64,000 bases of DNA from Pontederia crassipes (lineage: Eukaryota; Streptophyta; Magnoliopsida; Commelinales; Pontederiaceae). Positions 58,762 through 64,000 of this stretch are shown in pieces. How positions within the stretch are numbered: position 1 is the first letter of the stretch; every line of letters begins with the position of its first letter. Both the position numbers and the translations under genes were made by a program. Under the pieces are notes generated by a model. That model was not told the origin of the DNA, did no database searches, and saw only the letters and a program-made list of their open reading frames with translations. The stretch spans positions 17,070,501 through 17,134,500 of the forward strand of contig CM060196.1 of NCBI GenBank assembly GCA_030549335.1, read 5' to 3'.

Positions 58762-59556
58762 GGAAAAATGCACCTACGTCACGCCTAAATGTACTTAGGC
58801 CTAAATGTACTTAGGGATGCGGAACGTTCTCATCCATCGATGAAGTCATCTACCGTCCAAGCGCTGAGCTTGAAAAGATTGAAGAAAATGATCACTTGCG
58901 AGTAGGACGTGATGGCAGTATGTGCATGTAACTGCTCAGAGGGCTCCGTGTCTGCCAACACGTTGGCTGATCTCGTCTGAGAAAACTCAGGCCTTGAAGG
59001 ATGGGCACAAGAAGCTGCAAGCGGCCATCACCCATGCCATCACCGAGCTCGTCTCACGCTATCCCAAGTAAAAGGACCTCTTCGCGCAGAACAAAGTGAT
59101 CCTTCTGCTCATCAGCGACTTCATCCCTGAAGGCAGAGCCTCCACAAGGAACTACATGAAGACCATGGCCCTGTGGTGGCTGGCAAATGGCAACACTAGC
59201 ACATGCAAGAGCATCACCGACAGTGGTGCCCTCGCCAACTTCGCCAAGCTAATTGAGGACGCTGCCCTAGCGGCCATGGAGATCGTTCACATGGCAGAGC
59301 ACAACACCATCCACTGGCGCTCCGCATTCAGGCCCTACACAGGAAGGCCGTGCTGGATCAGCTCCTTCTGGTGCCGTGCATCATGGCCCTGGGGGCGAAG
59401 ACCTTCAGGGCTACGGAGGATTGCATCATCTGCCTCCTGGTGCGGCTGCTCGACGACACAGAGGAGCAGGTTACAAAAGAGGTCGTTGATCACTTCATCG
59501 ATGAGAATGCTCTGCATCCCTACATACATTTAGGAGCGAGACGTGTGCATTTTACC
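58762..59556. mobile_element. Mutator-like (Pack-MULE-type) element carrying an ARO gene fragment
   Basis: The left end starts GGAAAAATGCACCTACGTCA; the right end, reverse-complemented, starts GGTAAAATGCACACGTCTCG. The similarity continues for about 50 bases through CTAAATGTA and TAGGGATGC; the left copy carries an extra tandem CCTAAATGTACTTAGG. GGRAAAATG-like ends are common among Mutator-like elements. The flanks are both AT-repeat-like (GATATATATATA left, CATATATATCA right), so a target-site duplication of about 9 bp is possible but cannot be proved. There is no transposase; the interior is a GC-richer coding fragment of a host gene. Confidence 0.65.
58860..59535 (+). pseudogene. ARMADILLO REPEAT ONLY (ARO)-like gene fragment
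   Basis: The plus strand codes for part of the C-terminal armadillo region of plant ARO-type proteins: AITHAITELVSRYPK, KDLFAQNKVILLLIS, MKTMALWWLANGNTSTCKSI, EIVHMAEHN, and after a frameshift near 59341, KAVLDQLLLVPCIMALGAK and FRATEDCIICLLVRLLDD. In the intact family the order is SELASNYPK-x-DLFAQ and then FRATETRIIGPLVRLLDE (from memory). There is a stop codon at 59069-59071 and a frameshift, and both the N-terminus and the last repeat are absent, so it is non-functional. ARO proteins act in tip growth and ROP signalling. The fragment lies within inverted terminal repeats, suggesting capture by a transposon. Confidence 0.8.
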
Positions 59557-59559
59557 CAT

Positions 59560-62500
59560 ATATATCAGAAAATGTACATGCGTGATCACAAAAAGTGTGA
59601 GGGACCGTCAGACTTCTTTGTGGGAAAGGTCTCTAGACATCATAAAATGTCATTTCCCAACAAGAATTGTTTTTACATAAGTTTTAATAATAAATATAAT
59701 ATTTGGATTTCTTCCAACCAATGAAAATGGAAGCAAAAGACATGGGCTTCAAAAAATTAACGAGATGCTGATTGTGGAAACAATACTGTCATCAAATGAT
59801 TAGCACAACAAAAACTAATAGGACGTTACAACCTAAGGAAAGATGACACTCAGATGCCATACAAGGGATGAGAAATCCCTCAAATAAACATTGCATATGC
59901 AAATTTTGTTATAAGCTTTCTCAGTTGATCAGTGATCACATAAATACGTTAGTTCAAAATATATACAGGGTCCAGACTACAGAATAATTACATCTGATTA
60001 TTAAATGATAGATTAAATTATTTCGATGCAATGCTGGCTGATATAATGTCAGCTATCCTTATTTCTCTCAGAAAAAAACTTTCCTTGACAGTGTTGTATG
60101 CTTAACAGAAACAACAAAAACTTCTAAAAAAACAGAAAAAATTAAAATGTAAGAAATATTGGACCCAACAGTATGTCAATAGCATGTTAAATTCACATCC
60201 TTTTTTAATGAGGGAAGGTTATCTATCGGGAGAAGATCTTTACCATTTTTTTACATTTGGCAATCAGAAAACTTGATCCATGAAAAAAATACATTTACTG
60301 TTAGATAAAAAAAAGTGTACTCAATTTGGGATTTTTTTTCTAGAGGAAAAAACACCTCCACATCCTATGTCACAGCATTACTTATATAAATAATTAAATA
60401 TAGCAGAAAAGTTTTAGCAATTTTTTATACGCAAATCAAATATAGAAACATATTTTTTGCAAAAAAAAAAAGTTCACCCAGTGTATGTTTTCTTTGAGTA
60501 TTAGTTTCCTGCAAATAAACACACTTGACGTTCTGTTCATGAAGCAATGCATATAGTGGAGTAATATTGGTATTGAAGACGACATTATGGCCCTGAGAGA
60601 TCTCACAAAAGCAATTAACCCTAGTGATAATCCAACATAACCAATGTCATCATATTATTATCTAGACAAGAAAAAAATTCCAGCATGCACGTAGCACAAG
60701 AGAAAACATATTGGAAGTCAAAAAAAAGTGACAGCATAAAGAAGTCGATAGCACAATTCTCTTAACCAAAAGGAAGCTTTTTTTTAGAAGGGTAACTTAT
60801 AAGCATCCCCATGCTTTTCACTAAGCCATCTTCCTAATTATCTACTTATCTAACTAATCTAATTTGAGAAAGATAGCATATGCTTAAATTTCTTCAACGT
60901 GACTCTAGGATTTAATTAGGAGACCTAATTATTCCAGGGATGCTAAAATCATATGGTAAAGTCACAAATATATAACTCTAAAGAGGCATATATATATGTA
61001 CTGTTCTGTTTATCTTAATTAATACTTAAGAGCATGTTGCTGTTACTTCAAACTTCTAGCTGACTAATAAATGTAACCACTCATTTGATAACTAACAATG
61101 ATCCATGAGCTACCAGTCGTGTGAAGGAAGGCTAAATATACTGATCTAAGGTGAGGATTTATTAAACAACAACATTATTATCAATAGCTGTGCTCTCAAT
61201 TGTTCATATCAACCAACTTAATTATTACCCTGGACCAGAGTAGCCCTTGAAATTCATGGATCAACATTTTGTTGTTTAGAAGAGGATCAAAAGAATGTTC
61301 ATAGAAAGGTCTACCACAATCATGGGCTAAACTCAACATTACAAAAAAGTTTTCAAGAAAGAATCAGTAGAAAAAGAAAGGAAAAGATTTCAAAATTCAT
61401 GTATTAAATACAAGAAACGTGTTAGTGAAGATCGTGATCAAGAGGTATAAAATTAAATACAAGCCCAATGGATCTATAGACAAATTTGAAGGATATTACG
61501 TCTTCCATCCACTCAGTAAGGACTAAAGGAAGCATAAGGACTAAAGTCTGTTCATTTTTTATAGTGCTAATTACCCCCAAGAGGTTGAAGCTTTATTTTG
61601 TTATTATATATCCCTTAATGATGGGAAGGGTGCCATTGTATTTTTTCCCATTTTCTTTAATTTCGTTGGCCTGGGCCTAAGCAGCATGCACCATAATTTT
61701 CTATATTCAAGCATCAGGGATTTGGCGCACAAACAGACAAGATGGTCAACATATCTTGAAGTTTACCTATGGTAAGATGAGCAATTTAAGGAAAGACAAC
61801 TTGCTGGTTGCTGTCAAGTTAACATATTCAATCTGCAGATGAAGAAAAATCATAAATACATCAGTAATATGAAGTAATATATCATCTTTTTACACTTTGT
61901 TACCATGTACAGAGAAGATTTACAGGAGAAGATAGATGGCAACTTACTAGATATTCCAGCAGCCATTGCACTTCATTCAGCAGTCTTCCACTGTCAAGCC
62001 TCCAGAAGATTAAAGAGAAAATCAGACTTCAAAAAAAGTACTTGAAACTTATATGTTGTCAGTTGCTTAATTTGTCCGAAAGTTCAAATTTCAATGTTGC
62101 AAATAATGAAGAAAACATTACGTGTTTTAGAGTAGCAAGCCTCAATAGAAGGGAGAAAAACTAGAATATATTAACTCTTATATAATATTACGTGTTTTAG
62201 AGTAGCAAGCCTCAATAGAAGGGAAAAAAACTAGAATATATTAACTCTTATATACACAGAAATTTGAATGTTTGATCAACAAATCGATGTCAATTCCTCA
62301 AAGAAAAAAATTTAAAATTGGAAGTGCTTTCACAACATCAATGGCAGGAAAAAAGAAAAAGAAAAAGTTCTTGCAACTGAAAATTTTAAGGTCGTGTGTT
62401 TCAAAGACATGTAGCCTTGTGTCAAACAAACCAAGGTACCTTCTTTTGGTTTGACTTATTAGCACCTAAAATGTTGGTAGCCTCAAGTCCTGGCAGAAAT

Positions 62501-63038
62501 CCTGAACGAAAGATTGAATTAGATCATCGCAATACCCAAAGACCTCTTGCTAACTCAGGAAATTAAACTCTACATTTAATAACAGAAAAACGCGGACATG
62601 TCCATCTTTTCCCTAGGCAAAAAACTGCAGATATTTAAAGGTTCACAAGAAACACATTCATTACACCACCAGCACACATGCATAATTCTGAATGTCAATT
62701 AACATAAGAAAATTATAAAAAACAAATAGCAACTATGGAAATAGTAATTGTTTTATCTCATAGGTGTCACAATCAATAATGATTTACAAGAGATCAGAAC
62801 GCCTTTGGCGAGTTGTCTTACAAGAAACAGAAACAAATCCCAATGATAAGGGCCATGAAGGAGAGCCTCTTAACCAACACATCTTATGAGCGCCTCATCA
62901 GTGCAGCCCCAACTTAAAGCTCCATTGCGCCAGTGCAAAGACAGATAAATGCCAAAGAATTAGATGCGCAAAATATGTATTCAAGTAACACAAGAGAGAC
63001 ACATAGCCAAACAGCATTCTTTAGTCAGAAAATCAGCA
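59560..63038. other. AT-rich spacer and downstream region of the PRP4 kinase gene
   Basis: No gene is confidently seen in about 3.5 kb. Poly-A/T runs are frequent. A short minus-strand stretch at about 61950-62000 (CTGCTGAATGAAGTGCAATG, followed by GTAAGT) looks like a small exon, perhaps from a 3' UTR of the neighbouring kinase gene or of an unseen gene, but this is not established. Confidence 0.4.
62117..62256. repeat. 70-bp direct tandem duplication
   Basis: Two adjacent copies start ATTACGTGTTTTAGAGTAGC at 62117 and 62187 and are nearly identical (GGGAGAAAAA against GGGAAAAAAA), implying a recent duplication. Confidence 0.95.
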
Positions 63039-63841
<803 letters not shown>

Positions 63842-64000
63842 TTATCAAGTTAAATATAAAACAAAGGTAAAATAAATAGCCACAACAAGCATCATATCAG
63901 TAATAAAACATGCATACAAATGCTCATGGCATGAGCACATAAATCTGCACACGCACACACAGGCAAAAGAGAGACAATACACAACAAACAAAGAAATATA

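Overview
The window is plant nuclear DNA. The evidence is plant-type spliced genes, abundant Ty3/gypsy LTR retrotransposons, plant L1-type LINEs, hAT-like MITEs and long AT-rich spacers. A GC-rich first exon and the closeness to grass and other monocot homologues (recalled from memory) suggest a monocot, but I cannot name a species.

Layout. 1-8 kb is transposon debris: a hAT-type MITE with a target-site duplication (TSD), a solo LTR with a TSD, and a broken LINE. 8869-23892 (+) is a complete nine-exon NUP88/MOS7 nucleoporin gene of 836 codons. Its introns 3, 4 and 5 are loaded with transposons; intron 5 holds a 2.7-kb hAT-like element that carries an antisense fragment of a UFD2-type E4 ubiquitin ligase. 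24-27.6 kb is AT-rich spacer with microsatellites and a CT-rich repeat. 27679-36495 (-) is an Athila-like gypsy element bounded by a perfect AATTT TSD, with gag deleted through an inverted-duplication junction. 36.5-37.45 kb is another CT/GA-rich repeat, followed by an ATT microsatellite of about 44 units. 38222-43606 (-) is a chromodomain-type gypsy element (chromovirus) with decayed catalytic residues.

45315-47131 (+) is an IST1-like ESCRT regulator gene (6 exons, 455 aa). It converges on HOP2 (47507-49867, -, 6 exons, 225 aa), the meiotic homologous-pairing factor. 50.7-55.95 kb (+) is a second degenerate LINE. About 58 kb (-) holds a LINE zinc-binding fragment. 58762-59556 is a small element with Mutator-like terminal inverted repeats (TIRs) around a broken ARMADILLO REPEAT ONLY (ARO) gene fragment. 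The right edge holds the last three exons (-) of a PRP4-type spliceosomal protein kinase, whose N-terminal part lies outside the window.

The four host genes are unrelated housekeeping or developmental genes (nuclear pore, endosomal sorting, meiosis, splicing), so there is no operon-like logic. The most interesting content is the two gene-fragment-carrying DNA elements, the inverted-duplication junction in the Athila-like element, two apparent GC-AG introns and a 49-nt intron. All exon models were read by eye from splice motifs, reading-frame continuity and remembered homologues; none is backed by transcripts.
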